DNA of 64,000 bases from Chitinophaga chungangae (GTDB taxonomy: Bacteria > Bacteroidota > Bacteroidia > Chitinophagales > Chitinophagaceae): assembly GCF_017742215.1 (NCBI RefSeq), contig NZ_JAGHKP010000002.1, positions 778,737 through 842,736 on the forward strand. Direction: 5' to 3'. The notes under the pieces were generated by a model that was given only the letters and a program-made list of their open reading frames with translations, was not told the origin of the DNA and did no database searches. This document shows positions 42,372-51,094 of this stretch, in pieces. Position numbers and translations under genes: made by a program. Within the stretch, counting starts at the first letter, position 1. Each line of letters opens with the position of its first letter.

Positions 42372-42987
42372 ATGCGATGGCTTCCCAGCTGCCCGCGCCT
42401 TCCCTGATCAGTTCGGGCTCGGGGCCGGTGCAGTCTATTACCGTGGAAAACACCATTCCGCCGGGGCCGCCGTCTACCACGATATCTACCAGGTTGCCAA
42501 ATTTGTCGTGAATGATCTCCGGGTCGGTGTATTCTTCCACGTATTCGTCTACCGGCAATGAAGTGCTCATGATCGGGTTGCCCAGTTCTTTCACGAGCGT
42601 GCGGCAAATAAGATTATCGGGCACGCGGATGCCCACGGTATCGCGTTTGGTCTTGAGCATTTTCGGCACCTGCCTGCTGGCGGGCAAAATGAAAGTGTAT
42701 GGCCCGGGAAGGGCTTTTTTCAGAAGGCGGAACAGCGGTGTGTCCACGCTTTTGGTGTAATCGGTGAGATGGCTGAGGTCGTAGCAGATAAAAGAAAAAT
42801 GCGATTTTTTCGGATCGATGCCTTTGATGCGCGCGATCTTTTCCACGGCTTCGTGTTTGAAGATGTCGCAGCCCATGCCGTACACGGTGTCTGTCGGGTA
42901 AATCACCACGCCGCCGTCGCGCAGGCATTCGATGATGATCTTCAGATTTCTTGGGTTCGGATTTTGCGGATGCAGTTCTAGTCTCAT
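42370..42987 (-). CDS. L-threonylcarbamoyladenylate synthase (Sua5/YciO/YrdC)
   Basis: Makes threonylcarbamoyl-AMP for the t6A37 modification of ANN-reading tRNAs. The 205-residue YrdC fold has GVVIYPTDTVYGMGCD, the KGIDPKK loop, ALPGPYTFILPAS, GIRVPDN and NPIMSTSLPV. It looks closer to the short YciO/TsaC form (no C-terminal Sua5 domain). If a second homologue exists elsewhere in the genome, this one may be the YciO type with less clear function. Divergent from mtgA. Confidence 0.9.
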   Translation of the reverse strand: MRLELHPQNPNPRNLKIIIECLRDGGVVIYPTDTVYGMGCDIFKHEAVEKIARIKGIDPKKSHFSFICYDLSHLTDYTKSVDTPLFRLLKKALPGPYTFILPASRQVPKMLKTKRDTVGIRVPDNLICRTLVKELGNPIMSTSLPVDEYVEEYTDPEIIHDKFGNLVDIVVDGGPGGMVFSTVIDCTGPEPELIREGAGSWEAIA

Positions 42988-43116
42988 GAGCCTTGGTTTG
43001 TATTATAATAACAAATTACTGCGTTGTTATGTTGCCGGTGGAAATTACGCATTCGCGCGCAAAGATAAAATCCAATAATCTTGTTAACTTTCCGCCCGGT
43101 TACAGAAAACTACCCG

Positions 43117-43824
43117 ATGAAATTAAAAGGTATCGTCCCCAGAACCTGGCGGCTGTTTAAAAAAATCTTCCTCATACTGTTCGTTGCGCAACTGTTGTAC
43201 ATTATCCTGCTACGCTGGGTGAACCCGCCCGTTACCGTTACCATGATCAGCAGCTGGTTCAGCCTTTGGGGTACCGATAAAAGTTTCAAAAGGGATTATG
43301 TGAACCTCGAAGAAATGAGCCAGCATGTAAAACTGGCGGTTATCGCGAGCGAAGACCAGCTGTTTCCCGACCACGACGGGTTTGATTTCAAATCTATCGA
43401 AAAGGCGATGAAACACAACCAGAAAAGCAAAAAGATCCGCGGGGCCAGCACGATCAGCCAGCAGGTGGCGAAAAACGTGTTTCTCTGGCAGGGCCGCAGT
43501 TATATCCGGAAAGGGCTGGAAGTATATTTCACTTTTATGATCGAAAAAATCTGGGGGAAAAAACGAATTCTTGAAATGTACCTGAACGTGGCGGAAATGG
43601 GGGAAGGCGTATTTGGCGTGGAAGCCGCTGCACAGGCGAACTATCATAAACCCGCATCGAACCTCAACCGGGAAGAATCCGCCATGATCGCGGCCTGCCT
43701 GCCCAACCCGGTAAAATATACCGTAAACCCACCGGCACGCATTACGGCCGCGCGCCAGCGGAAAATACTGGTGCAGATGCGCAACCTCGCGCCTGATCCG
43801 GATGTGGCGGCTTTAGTTGAATGA
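43117..43824 (+). CDS. mtgA: Monofunctional peptidoglycan glycosyltransferase
   Basis: Polymerises lipid II into glycan strands outside the cytoplasmic membrane. The 235-residue protein has one membrane anchor (residues ~15-32) and a GT51 domain: catalytic Glu in AVIASEDQLFPDHDGFD, GASTISQQVAKNVFLW, and the RKGLEVYFTFMIEKIWGKKRILEMYLNVAEMGEGVFGVEAAAQ helix set. The frame extends to a TTG at 43081, but the ATG at 43117 gives a better N-terminus. It stands alone. Confidence 0.95.
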   Translation: MKLKGIVPRTWRLFKKIFLILFVAQLLYIILLRWVNPPVTVTMISSWFSLWGTDKSFKRDYVNLEEMSQHVKLAVIASEDQLFPDHDGFDFKSIEKAMKHNQKSKKIRGASTISQQVAKNVFLWQGRSYIRKGLEVYFTFMIEKIWGKKRILEMYLNVAEMGEGVFGVEAAAQANYHKPASNLNREESAMIAACLPNPVKYTVNPPARITAARQRKILVQMRNLAPDPDVAALVE

Positions 43825-43870
43825 TCCTTCTTCCGTGTTTTGTAATTTTTCGATCGTGTCCCTGTAAAAG

Positions 43871-44386
43871 CTAGCGTATCTGGTTTGCAGCTTCCACCGC
43901 AATTTCCAACCGCTGTTCATAATCCCCGCGAACGTCCGCCCAGGGAATGCCGGAGTTGATCACAAGGTCGCGGTAAATGTTGTAAAAATATTCCCTTTCA
44001 GACGGCAGCGGATGTTCGCGCAGCGGGTCATCCGTCCAGGGGATGTCGATATAGGTGAGCAGGTAAAGATCGTATTTCCGCTCCGCGATCATTTGCAGGA
44101 TGCGGGCATCGCATTCGCCGTATTTCGCTTCGCTCCACACTTTGATCACGTACAGGTCGGTATCGCAAACGATGAGCTCCTTTGCGCGGGAAGCGGTTTC
44201 GTCTTCCGATTGCAGCTGCCCTTTCGCGATCTGGAGCAGGTCGTGCTGTTCATACGGCCTGCCGAGACTTTCGAGGTATTCACGCGCGTATTCCCGCACC
44301 CATTCGGTTTTGAAATGCGCGGCGAGCTGTTCGCTCAGTGTGCTTTTGCCGGTAGATTCCGGACCTATGACTACGATCCGCTTCAC
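43871..44386 (-). CDS. NadR-type ribosylnicotinamide kinase domain protein
   Basis: A 171-residue P-loop kinase: GPESTGKSTLSEQLAAHF (8-25), WVREYAREYLESLGRPYE, and IVCDTDLYVIKVWSEAKYG. This matches the C-terminal kinase domain of NadR, which phosphorylates nicotinamide riboside to NMN; the N-terminal adenylyltransferase and HTH domains of full NadR are absent. Start overlaps the pnuC stop by 4 bp (ATGA type), so the two are translationally coupled. Together they give uptake and phosphorylation of NAD precursors. Confidence 0.88.
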   Translation of the reverse strand: MKRIVVIGPESTGKSTLSEQLAAHFKTEWVREYAREYLESLGRPYEQHDLLQIAKGQLQSEDETASRAKELIVCDTDLYVIKVWSEAKYGECDARILQMIAERKYDLYLLTYIDIPWTDDPLREHPLPSEREYFYNIYRDLVINSGIPWADVRGDYEQRLEIAVEAANQIR

Positions 44387-45006
44387 GCTTTATTTTCGTT
44401 TAGCTGTTGACGGTAGAGCTTTTTCCAGTGGAAATAACCGTTCACCGCAACAATAAAAAGGAATATCGTTAAAAGCGCCGTCAGCGCATAATGTTTGTAA
44501 AATAACAGCGGCACGGCCACGAAGTTGGAAATGTTGAGCAATATCCAGTTTTCAATTTTTCTTTTGGCCAGCAGCCACATGCCGCTCCATGCGGCGGCAG
44601 ACACGAACGCGTCCATCACCGGCACGTCAGAATCAGAAAACTGGCTCAGCAGCAGGTAAATTATTCCCCACCCGATAACCACAATGCCCACCGCAATGCC
44701 AAGCTCACGGCGGGTTACCGGCGATATGCCCAGGTGGTCGCCGGCGGCGTTCCTCGCTCGGCTCCAGTTGTACCATCCATAAACGCTCATGATAAAATAA
44801 TATACGTTCAGCCCGGATTCCGCGTACAATTTCCCCTGCGCCATCACGTAAATGTAAATGCCGGTGCTGACGATCCCCGTCGGGTACACCCACACGCTGT
44901 TCTGCCGCGAGCACAAAACGCTGATCACGCCGAAGAGCACCGCGATGCCTTCGAGCCACGTCATCTGCTGAAATCCTTTGATTATTTCCTGGTAGATCTG
45001 TTCCAT
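44383..45006 (-). CDS. pnuC: Nicotinamide riboside/mononucleotide transporter PnuC
   Basis: A 207-residue membrane protein, seven hydrophobic segments. The core VYPTGIVSTGIYIYVMAQGKLYAESGLNVYYF...YGWYNW is the PnuC signature (facilitated uptake of nicotinamide riboside). It starts 3 bp after the stop of a PNGase-like gene and overlaps the kinase gene downstream, forming one operon. There is no riboswitch candidate that I can identify upstream. Confidence 0.93.
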   Translation of the reverse strand: MEQIYQEIIKGFQQMTWLEGIAVLFGVISVLCSRQNSVWVYPTGIVSTGIYIYVMAQGKLYAESGLNVYYFIMSVYGWYNWSRARNAAGDHLGISPVTRRELGIAVGIVVIGWGIIYLLLSQFSDSDVPVMDAFVSAAAWSGMWLLAKRKIENWILLNISNFVAVPLLFYKHYALTALLTIFLFIVAVNGYFHWKKLYRQQLNENKA

Positions 45007-45009
45007 ATG

Positions 45010-46686
45010 TTATTCCTTATCGCCGATCAGCACGCCCGAAACGTTCCAGAAACTGAAGCTGCCGCCCTCCGGCTTGCCCAGTGGAATGGCCACCTGCAGC
45101 GTATGTTTACCCGGCGTAAGCTCCGGCAGCGGAATGTCTACCGGCAGCGTAAGCGTGCCGGGGCACCAGTTGCTCCTGCTCAGGTCCGACGAAGAAAGCC
45201 CGTTGCCGAAGTTGCCCGACGCGGGATTGAGCAAACGGTATGTCGCACAGTCTTCCCGCCATGGGAAAAAATGATATGTTCTTTTACCGTCCGCGAATAT
45301 TTCGTTGAGTTTGGGATTAAATTCATCGCCGCCGCCCCAGCCGCCGTGGCCGGTGGTGATGTAACGCAGCTTCAGGTTTTTAACGCCCTGCGGAACGTCT
45401 ACCGTTACGGTCAGCGAATCCAGGTCGAACAGCGTGGCGTATTCCTGGCCGGCCATTTCCATGAGATTAGTGGAATTAAAAACGGGCATCACCCATTTTT
45501 TGTTTTCCGTTGCGGCTTCGTCGCCATTGTAACCGGGGTAATATTTGAAGCTGAGACTGGCTGTATGGCCGCCTTTGTCGTAGTTGCCGATGTACACGCC
45601 GATCCATACTTCGCCCTGCAGTCGCGGCGAAAGATCGGTGATGTCTTGTTTATACACGGCGGAATCCGCCCAGTCGTAACCTTTGATGCGGGCCTGTGCG
45701 TTGAAATGCCTTACGCCGAAGGGCGTGAAAAAGCGCATCAGTTCGAGCGGCGCCACGTAGTTGTCCGTCGTAATGTAACCCTGGTATTTTTTCCCGTTGC
45801 GGCCGGTGAAGACGGGCAGCACGGACGCGTTTTGCCGCAGGCCGTTGAGGAAGGAAATTTCTTTGTCTGTGGGGATCATAAAAACAGAGCCGGTGCGGTC
45901 GTAGGCGTCGCCGTTGGAATATTGCACGAGCTCGGCGAACAGGCGCTGGCCGGGCTTTACGGCCGGCAGTTTTACTTTTTTGAGGATCACCGTGCCGCCC
46001 GCGAATTTGTAAGTGGCGTTCAGCGTTTCGCCGTCGGGGTTTTTAATGTCATTGCCCCAGCTGATCTGTTCCCGTTCGAAAACAGGCAGCGTTACATAAC
46101 GGCTTTCGATCACCTGGCGCTGGTAGGCAGGTTCGTCTACGATCTTTCCTTTATTGGCGGGCCATTTCAGCTCGTCCGCCGTTATGGTTCTATATTCGAT
46201 CTTTTTGGCGTAGGTTTCCGAGTTGCCGTTACGGATGGTTTTGAGCACGAGGCCCAGGCCCGGCGCAATGGAAATGGACGGCGTGCCTTTTATTTTGAGA
46301 TCGTTGGTGTACCAGATCTCGATGGTGTTGGAGCGGATGATCGCTTTGGCTTTTTTGCAGGGAATGCCGGCAATGGTGTCTATACCGGGGATCAGTTCCG
46401 GTTTGATGTATTCGGAAAAGGGTTTCTTCAGCGTAAACACTTCCCCTTTGCTGTCGAGCACCTGGTAGCTGGCTTTTTCGCCGTAATGAAGGAATTGCTG
46501 TTCGGTTTGCCTGCCCATGGGGGCCAGCCTCACCTGGTTGCCTTTGATGTACAGCTGCTGTTCCCCGCGGGATTCTTTCCCGTTGTTTTTGAAGCCGTAG
46601 GTAATTACCGCTTCAGACTGCTGCGCAAACAAAGACGCACTGGTCATTACCAATGCGCATCCCAATAAAATCCCTCTCATAAACAT
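45010..46686 (-). CDS. PNGase F-like N-glycanase, two-domain type with extra N-terminal region
   Basis: Peptide-N-glycosidase F removes N-glycans from Asn. The 558-residue protein has a signal peptide (ending SLFAQ). Residues ~25-205 are a beta-rich region with GLPGLI-like features (IWYTNDLKI, IAPGLGLVLKTI), followed by two jelly-roll halves; the C-terminal one has YITTGHGGWGGGDEFNPK, PWREDCATYR and DLSRSNWCPG, typical of PNGase F. The longer frame up to 46767 runs through a terminator, so the start is ATG 46686 or 46680. It resembles the PNGase F-II layout (N-terminal domain plus catalytic part), by memory of the family. Substrate side is not testable here. Confidence 0.85.
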   Translation of the reverse strand: MFMRGILLGCALVMTSASLFAQQSEAVITYGFKNNGKESRGEQQLYIKGNQVRLAPMGRQTEQQFLHYGEKASYQVLDSKGEVFTLKKPFSEYIKPELIPGIDTIAGIPCKKAKAIIRSNTIEIWYTNDLKIKGTPSISIAPGLGLVLKTIRNGNSETYAKKIEYRTITADELKWPANKGKIVDEPAYQRQVIESRYVTLPVFEREQISWGNDIKNPDGETLNATYKFAGGTVILKKVKLPAVKPGQRLFAELVQYSNGDAYDRTGSVFMIPTDKEISFLNGLRQNASVLPVFTGRNGKKYQGYITTDNYVAPLELMRFFTPFGVRHFNAQARIKGYDWADSAVYKQDITDLSPRLQGEVWIGVYIGNYDKGGHTASLSFKYYPGYNGDEAATENKKWVMPVFNSTNLMEMAGQEYATLFDLDSLTVTVDVPQGVKNLKLRYITTGHGGWGGGDEFNPKLNEIFADGKRTYHFFPWREDCATYRLLNPASGNFGNGLSSSDLSRSNWCPGTLTLPVDIPLPELTPGKHTLQVAIPLGKPEGGSFSFWNVSGVLIGDKE

Positions 46687-46720
46687 TTTTTGATGATTGC
46701 AGGCTGTAAAGCTAAGGATC

Positions 46721-46754
46721 AAAAACGAAAAAGCGCAGCCTGAGGCTGCGCTTT
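46721..46754 (-). terminator. Intrinsic terminator of the NifU-like gene
   Basis: A perfect 11-bp stem AAAGCGCAGCC / GGCTGCGCTTT (46730-46754) with loop TGA and a U-rich tail on the minus strand. It separates the NifU-like gene from the PNGase operon. Confidence 0.88.
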
Positions 46755-46782
46755 CTAACACTATCATTCACTCAACTATGGC

Positions 46783-47364
46783 TTATTCTGCTTCGGCCAC
46801 TACCTCTTTTACTTCCGGGATCATGCGTTTCATCATGCCTTCGATGCCGGCTTTGAGCGTGATCATGGAAGAGGGGCAGCCTGAACATGAGCCCTGCAGC
46901 ATAACGGTCACCACGCCTTCGTGGTAATCTTTGAACTGGATGGCGCCGCCGTCCATTTCCACTGCGGGTTTCACGTAGTTTTCGAGTAATTCCTTGATCC
47001 TTTGTACAACGTCGCTTTCGTCGCCGCTGAACACGGGAGTGGTCACAATTTCTTCTTCGTTGATAACTGCGCGGTTGTCTTCCAGGTATTCCTTGAGGAA
47101 TTGTTTGATGGTGGGGATCACGTCCGCCCAGTCTGTATCGTTGGTTTTAGTAAGCGTTACAAAGTTGCTGCAGATAAATACGCCCCTGATGAAGGGGAAA
47201 GTAAACAGTTCTGCGGCCAGGGGAGACGGGGTGGTGCTGGCAGCATCGGGGAAATCGATAGATTTATTCGGATACAGGAGCTTGTTCACCACAAACTTCA
47301 TCGTTTCCGGGTTCGGCGTCATTTCCGTATAGATACTGATAATGGGATTTCCTGTTTTAATCAT
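46783..47364 (-). CDS. NifU-family Fe-S scaffold/carrier (Nfu)
   Basis: A 193-residue protein with an Nfu N-terminal domain (EMTPNPETMKFVVNKLLYP) and a C-terminal NifU domain with EMDGGAIQFKDYHEGVVTVMLQGSCSGCPSSMITLKAGIE; the CSGC pair (CxxC) binds a [4Fe-4S] cluster that it hands to target proteins. The ATG at 47364 is used rather than the TTG three codons earlier. Cytoplasmic. It is divergent from mgsA. Confidence 0.93.
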   Translation of the reverse strand: MIKTGNPIISIYTEMTPNPETMKFVVNKLLYPNKSIDFPDAASTTPSPLAAELFTFPFIRGVFICSNFVTLTKTNDTDWADVIPTIKQFLKEYLEDNRAVINEEEIVTTPVFSGDESDVVQRIKELLENYVKPAVEMDGGAIQFKDYHEGVVTVMLQGSCSGCPSSMITLKAGIEGMMKRMIPEVKEVVAEAE

Positions 47365-47421
47365 TATATACAATTTTCTCCTGCAAAATTAACAAAAAAT
47401 GGCGAGATCGGCCGGTTAATC

Positions 47422-47451
47422 TTGCAGTGTTGGGAAAGGCGTCTATTTTTG
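47422..47451 (+). promoter_or_regulatory. Promoter of mgsA (best -33/-7 match in the window)
   Basis: TTG (47422-47424) and TATTTTTG (47444-47451) are separated by 19 bp, matching the Bacteroidota consensus (TTTG, 19-21 bp, TAnnTTTG). The -7 box ends 4 bp before the ATG at 47456, so the mRNA would be leaderless or nearly so. Confidence 0.6.
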
Positions 47452-47455
47452 CACC

Positions 47456-47908
47456 ATGGTACACACTAAATCCCTTCATGCCCGCAAAAGGATTGCGCTG
47501 ATCGCTCACGATCATAAAAAAGCGGAATTGCTGGAGTGGGCGATTTACAACAAAACGGTGCTCACCCGGCATGAGCTGTATGCCACGGGCACTACGGGCA
47601 AACTGCTGGAGGAATCGCTGGACGTTTCCGTGCGGAAACTGCTGAGCGGCCCGCTGGGCGGCGACCAGCAGATCGGCGCCGCGGTTGCGGAAGGGCGTAT
47701 TGATGTGATCATCTTTTTCTGGGACCCGATGGAGGCCCTGCCCCACGACCCGGACATCAAAGCCCTGCTGCGGCTGGGTGTGGTCTGGAACATCCCCATG
47801 GCCAGCAACCGGGCTTCAGCCGATTTCCTGATGACCTCGCCGCTGATGCACCAGGAGTACACCGTGATACTACCGGATTACAGCCAATACCTTGGCCGCA
47901 AGGTATAA
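47456..47908 (+). CDS. mgsA: Methylglyoxal synthase
   Basis: Converts dihydroxyacetone phosphate to methylglyoxal and phosphate, a bypass of lower glycolysis. The 150-residue protein has the whole family pattern: RIALIAHDHKKAELLEW, ATGTTGKLL, SGPLGGDQQIGAAVAEGRIDVIIFFWDPMEALPHDPDIKALLRL and MASNRASADFL; the catalytic Asp is in one of the GGDQQ and FFWDP motifs. A clean promoter precedes it directly. Confidence 0.96.
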   Translation: MVHTKSLHARKRIALIAHDHKKAELLEWAIYNKTVLTRHELYATGTTGKLLEESLDVSVRKLLSGPLGGDQQIGAAVAEGRIDVIIFFWDPMEALPHDPDIKALLRLGVVWNIPMASNRASADFLMTSPLMHQEYTVILPDYSQYLGRKV

Positions 47909-48067
47909 CCGGCGTGCATTTTCTGTCAATAATTCCACATACGGCCTGTGAAAATACGGCTGCGGAAAAAGACCTCCGCCGGCCTGGAATCGTTTTTTCT
48001 TGTATTATTTTAGGATAGATATAGAATAGGTATAGGAGAAGCGAAATAGAACAATGGTAAAATACCA

Positions 48068-49081
48068 TCAGTTTTTAGCGCTGTGTGCGCTTTCATAATG
48101 TTCTTTCAGCAAATCTTCCCCAAAATCGTTCTTTAAATCGCGGAAGGTAGTATGCACATGGTTGCCGTTGTTCTGTGTATTGTCGTATTCGATAATAAAC
48201 GATGGCCCCTGGATGCGGTAATAATGACCGGTTCCCCAACTGTTGCCGCCCGCCCAGGCGAAATGCACGTTTTCCCAGCCTCCGTCCGCAATTTCTTTCC
48301 AGAGGATGTCCGCCATCAGTTTGGTGTAACGGTCTACATACACCGCCACCAGCATTTTCAACTGCTTTTGCTGCGCCGCGCTGAATTGGGGGAAACCGAG
48401 GCCGGGAGGTTCCTGCAGCCATGCTTTTCTTTTATTGCCGGTGATGATGTCTGCCGGGGCTTTTTCAGCCACCACGGCCTCTTTCCGCTGCTGTTCGTTC
48501 AGCCCGCGGAGCAATTCGAACGCCATCGCCGTTTCTTCCTTCAATATTTGCTGCCCTTTTTTCGGCCCATCCGGCACAATGCCGGGGTTGGAACCGAGGA
48601 ACATCGGGCTGCCGGTCATCCACTTGTTTTCCACGGCGGTAAAGTTAAGCGACAAATGATGCCCTTCCACCCGCCAGCCCCAGGGTTTTCCCGCCACGGG
48701 CTCGCCGAATACGGAGAAATAATACTTGCCCGGGTCGCGGTAATCGTCGTTTTCGCCACGGCCTTCCAGCGCCCGCAGCACGTATTCCATTTGCACGATG
48801 GCCGTGGCTTTGGCGTAACCGCCGTTGCTCATGCAGCGTTTGAGCAGGGCATAAGCGGCCGAGCGCTGGGCCTCGTTCATTTCCTTCAGCGGCAGGCCTT
48901 TGCGGGCGCGGGGCACAAAGTGCCAGTTGAAACGTTCGGCATCGTCCCAGGAAAATAATGTTTTGGAACGCTGCGCGGTGTCGAGCGAGCGAAGGAACTG
49001 CTGCGCGGTTTTTTCGGCGGTTTGCGCCGGGGCCTCGCAACAAAGGGCGGCGAAGACGATCGTGAGGAAAAATCTGTGCAT
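48068..49081 (-). CDS. DUF3500 family exported protein
   Basis: A 337-residue protein with a signal peptide (ending APAQ). The family part is DDAERFNWHFVPRARKGLPLKEMNEAQRSAAYALLKRCMSNGGYAKATAIVQMEYVLRAL, then VEGHHLSLNFTAVENKWMTGSPMFLGSNPG and SFIIEYDNTQNNGNHVHTTFRDLKNDFGEDLL, which I know as DUF3500. Several His and Asp pairs suggest a metal-dependent role, not established. The ATG at 49081 is chosen over an earlier frame because it yields the signal peptide. Divergent from the GH10-like gene. Confidence 0.85.
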   Translation of the reverse strand: MHRFFLTIVFAALCCEAPAQTAEKTAQQFLRSLDTAQRSKTLFSWDDAERFNWHFVPRARKGLPLKEMNEAQRSAAYALLKRCMSNGGYAKATAIVQMEYVLRALEGRGENDDYRDPGKYYFSVFGEPVAGKPWGWRVEGHHLSLNFTAVENKWMTGSPMFLGSNPGIVPDGPKKGQQILKEETAMAFELLRGLNEQQRKEAVVAEKAPADIITGNKRKAWLQEPPGLGFPQFSAAQQKQLKMLVAVYVDRYTKLMADILWKEIADGGWENVHFAWAGGNSWGTGHYYRIQGPSFIIEYDNTQNNGNHVHTTFRDLKNDFGEDLLKEHYESAHSAKN

Positions 49082-49271
49082 ATCCGTGGAATCTGTTCCG
49101 TTAAAGTACAAATCTTTTACGGTGGTTTTATTCGTTACTCCATGTGCGGTTTGTTCCCGGGAAAATTTGTTTTGCAACTGGCCTTACTTTTGAACATAAG
49201 CTGTTCATCCCATTGGGGATTTCGCTTTGGAATTCTATTTTCGCAGTTTACGGTTTTTAAAGTATCAGGAA

Positions 49272-50810
49272 ATGGTGAAGTACTTACTGGCAGGATTACT
49301 CTTTTTCAGCCTCGTTCAGCAGTCGTACGCACAGCTGCCGCCCAAGCGGGAACTGCGCGCCGTGTGGGTCGCGACGATCGAAAACATAGACTGGCCTTCG
49401 CGCAAAGGGCTTAGCCCGGATGAACAGCGGCGGGAATTTATCGCCCTGCTGGACCAGCATCAGCGCAATGGCATGAACGCGGTCGTGTTCCAGGTAAGGC
49501 CTGCGGCCGATGCTTTTTACCCGTCGCCATACGAGCCCTGGAGCGAATACCTCACGGGCAAACAGGGCCAGCCGCCCATTCCGTACTACGATCCGCTGGA
49601 ATTCATGATCACGGAAACGCATAAACGGGGCATGGAATTTCACGCCTGGTTCAACCCCTACCGCGCCGTGGCCAACACCCGCTCCAGCAGCGTAGCCGCC
49701 AATCACATCACCCGCACGCGGCCGCAGTGGTTCGTTACCTACGGCACTATAAAATATTTCGACCCGGGCATTCCCGAAGTGCGCAGCTTTCTTACGGACG
49801 TGATCCGCGATGTAGTGAAACGCTACGACATCGACGCCGTTCATTTCGACGATTATTTTTACCCGTACCGCATTCCAGGCCGCAATTTCCCCGATAACAA
49901 TTCTTACCGGCTCTACGGCAATGGCCGTTACCTCGACGAATGGCGCCGTTTTAACGTAGACACCATTATCCAGATGCTGAGCACCGCCATTAAAGCGGAG
50001 AAACCCTGGGTGAAATTCGGGATCAGCCCCTTCGGCGTTTGGCGCAACCGCGACCAGGACCCGGATGGCTCGGCCACCCGCGCGGGCGTTACCAATTACG
50101 ACGATCTTTATGCGGACGTTACCAAATGGCAGCGCCTGGGCTGGATCGATTACCTGACCCCTCAGCTTTACTGGGAGTTCGGCCACCGGCTGGCGCCTTA
50201 CGAAACGTTGGTAACCTGGTGGTCGGCGCACGCATACGGCCGCCACATCTACATCGGCCACGCGCCTTACCGCATCGGCAGTACGGCCGGCTGGAAAGAC
50301 CCGCGGGAAATGGGCCGCCAGATCACCGCAGCCCGTTCGCTGGCCAATGTGCAGGGCAGCGTGTTTTTCAGTTCCAAATCTTTCAACGGCAACCCGCTGG
50401 GGTTTGAAGACACTTTGCGGAACAACCTGTACCATTACCCGGCTTTGCGGCCCACCATGCCATGGATAGACAACTCCGCCCCCGCCGCCCCTTATTTCAT
50501 CGACGCTTTCGAAAAGCCCGAAGGGCTTGAAGTTCGTTGGGCAGACAATGATACTTCCCACGAAACCAAACAATACGTGCTGTACCGTTTTAAGGAGGGG
50601 GAAGTGGTCAATGTGAACGACCCGACGAAGATCATCGCCATAGTTCCGCAGATGCCGGACCCGGTGCATATGGACAGAACATACATTAAAGGACAGGCAT
50701 ATATTTATCTCGTTACTTCACTTGACCGTATGCAAAACGAAAGCATGATCAGCGATCCGTTGCGGGTAGAAATCGTGAATGGCAGGACCCGGTTCGAGTT
50801 CGAGCCCTGA
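49272..50810 (+). CDS. Family 10-like (GHL10/DUF187) glycoside hydrolase, exported
   Basis: A 512-residue protein with a signal peptide (ending QSYAQ). It opens PKRELRAVWVATIENIDWPSRKGL, then NGMNAVVFQVRPAADAFYPSPYEPWSEYLTGKQG, GMEFHAWFNPYRA, FDPGIPEVRSFLTDVIRDVVKRYDIDAVHFDDYFYPY and YLTPQLYWEF: the YngK/GHL10 barrel (PF02638). The C-terminal ~110 residues form a fibronectin-like module. Related proteins have been linked to cell-wall sugar hydrolysis; the true substrate is unknown. The frame starts earlier with TTG, but ATG 49272 makes the signal peptide. Confidence 0.9.
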   Translation: MVKYLLAGLLFFSLVQQSYAQLPPKRELRAVWVATIENIDWPSRKGLSPDEQRREFIALLDQHQRNGMNAVVFQVRPAADAFYPSPYEPWSEYLTGKQGQPPIPYYDPLEFMITETHKRGMEFHAWFNPYRAVANTRSSSVAANHITRTRPQWFVTYGTIKYFDPGIPEVRSFLTDVIRDVVKRYDIDAVHFDDYFYPYRIPGRNFPDNNSYRLYGNGRYLDEWRRFNVDTIIQMLSTAIKAEKPWVKFGISPFGVWRNRDQDPDGSATRAGVTNYDDLYADVTKWQRLGWIDYLTPQLYWEFGHRLAPYETLVTWWSAHAYGRHIYIGHAPYRIGSTAGWKDPREMGRQITAARSLANVQGSVFFSSKSFNGNPLGFEDTLRNNLYHYPALRPTMPWIDNSAPAAPYFIDAFEKPEGLEVRWADNDTSHETKQYVLYRFKEGEVVNVNDPTKIIAIVPQMPDPVHMDRTYIKGQAYIYLVTSLDRMQNESMISDPLRVEIVNGRTRFEFEP

Positions 50811-50841
50811 GCCTGAGAGTTTTACACAATTTATTACCACG

Positions 50842-50866
50842 GCCGGGAATTGCTCCCGGCTTTTTT
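50842..50866 (+). terminator. Intrinsic terminator after the GH10-like gene
   Basis: GCCGGGA (50842-50848), loop ATTGC, TCCCGGC (50854-50860), then six T. Confidence 0.88.
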
Positions 50867-50994
50867 CGTCCCGAGGGGGCTTCGGGCGGGGTTCAATTTT
50901 TGTTTTTTTCAAATGAAAGAACGGCCATTTTTAAATTTTTCTAAATTTTGGCCCTTTAATAGAACTTTCTGTAAAAAATACCGCATTCTCTTAG

Positions 50995-51002
50995 TATCTT
51001 TA
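50995..51002 (+). promoter_or_regulatory. Candidate -7 box of the gltBD operon
   Basis: TATCTTTA (one base from TAnnTTTG) about 93 bp before the gltB ATG, leaving a leader of about 85 nt. No recognised riboswitch in the leader. Confidence 0.3.
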
Positions 51003-51094
51003 AACCGTTCCCAAAGCAATTACGGTACCTAAGCCTGGGGCATAAACGCCTGCGGGAGGAGTGTATCTGATAAAAAGGAAAAATTAGAAAGCCA

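Noticed and set aside
44734-46668. 644-codon plus-strand open frame opposite the PNGase operon
   Set aside because: Shadow of the PNGase-like and pnuC genes, whose motifs are clear.
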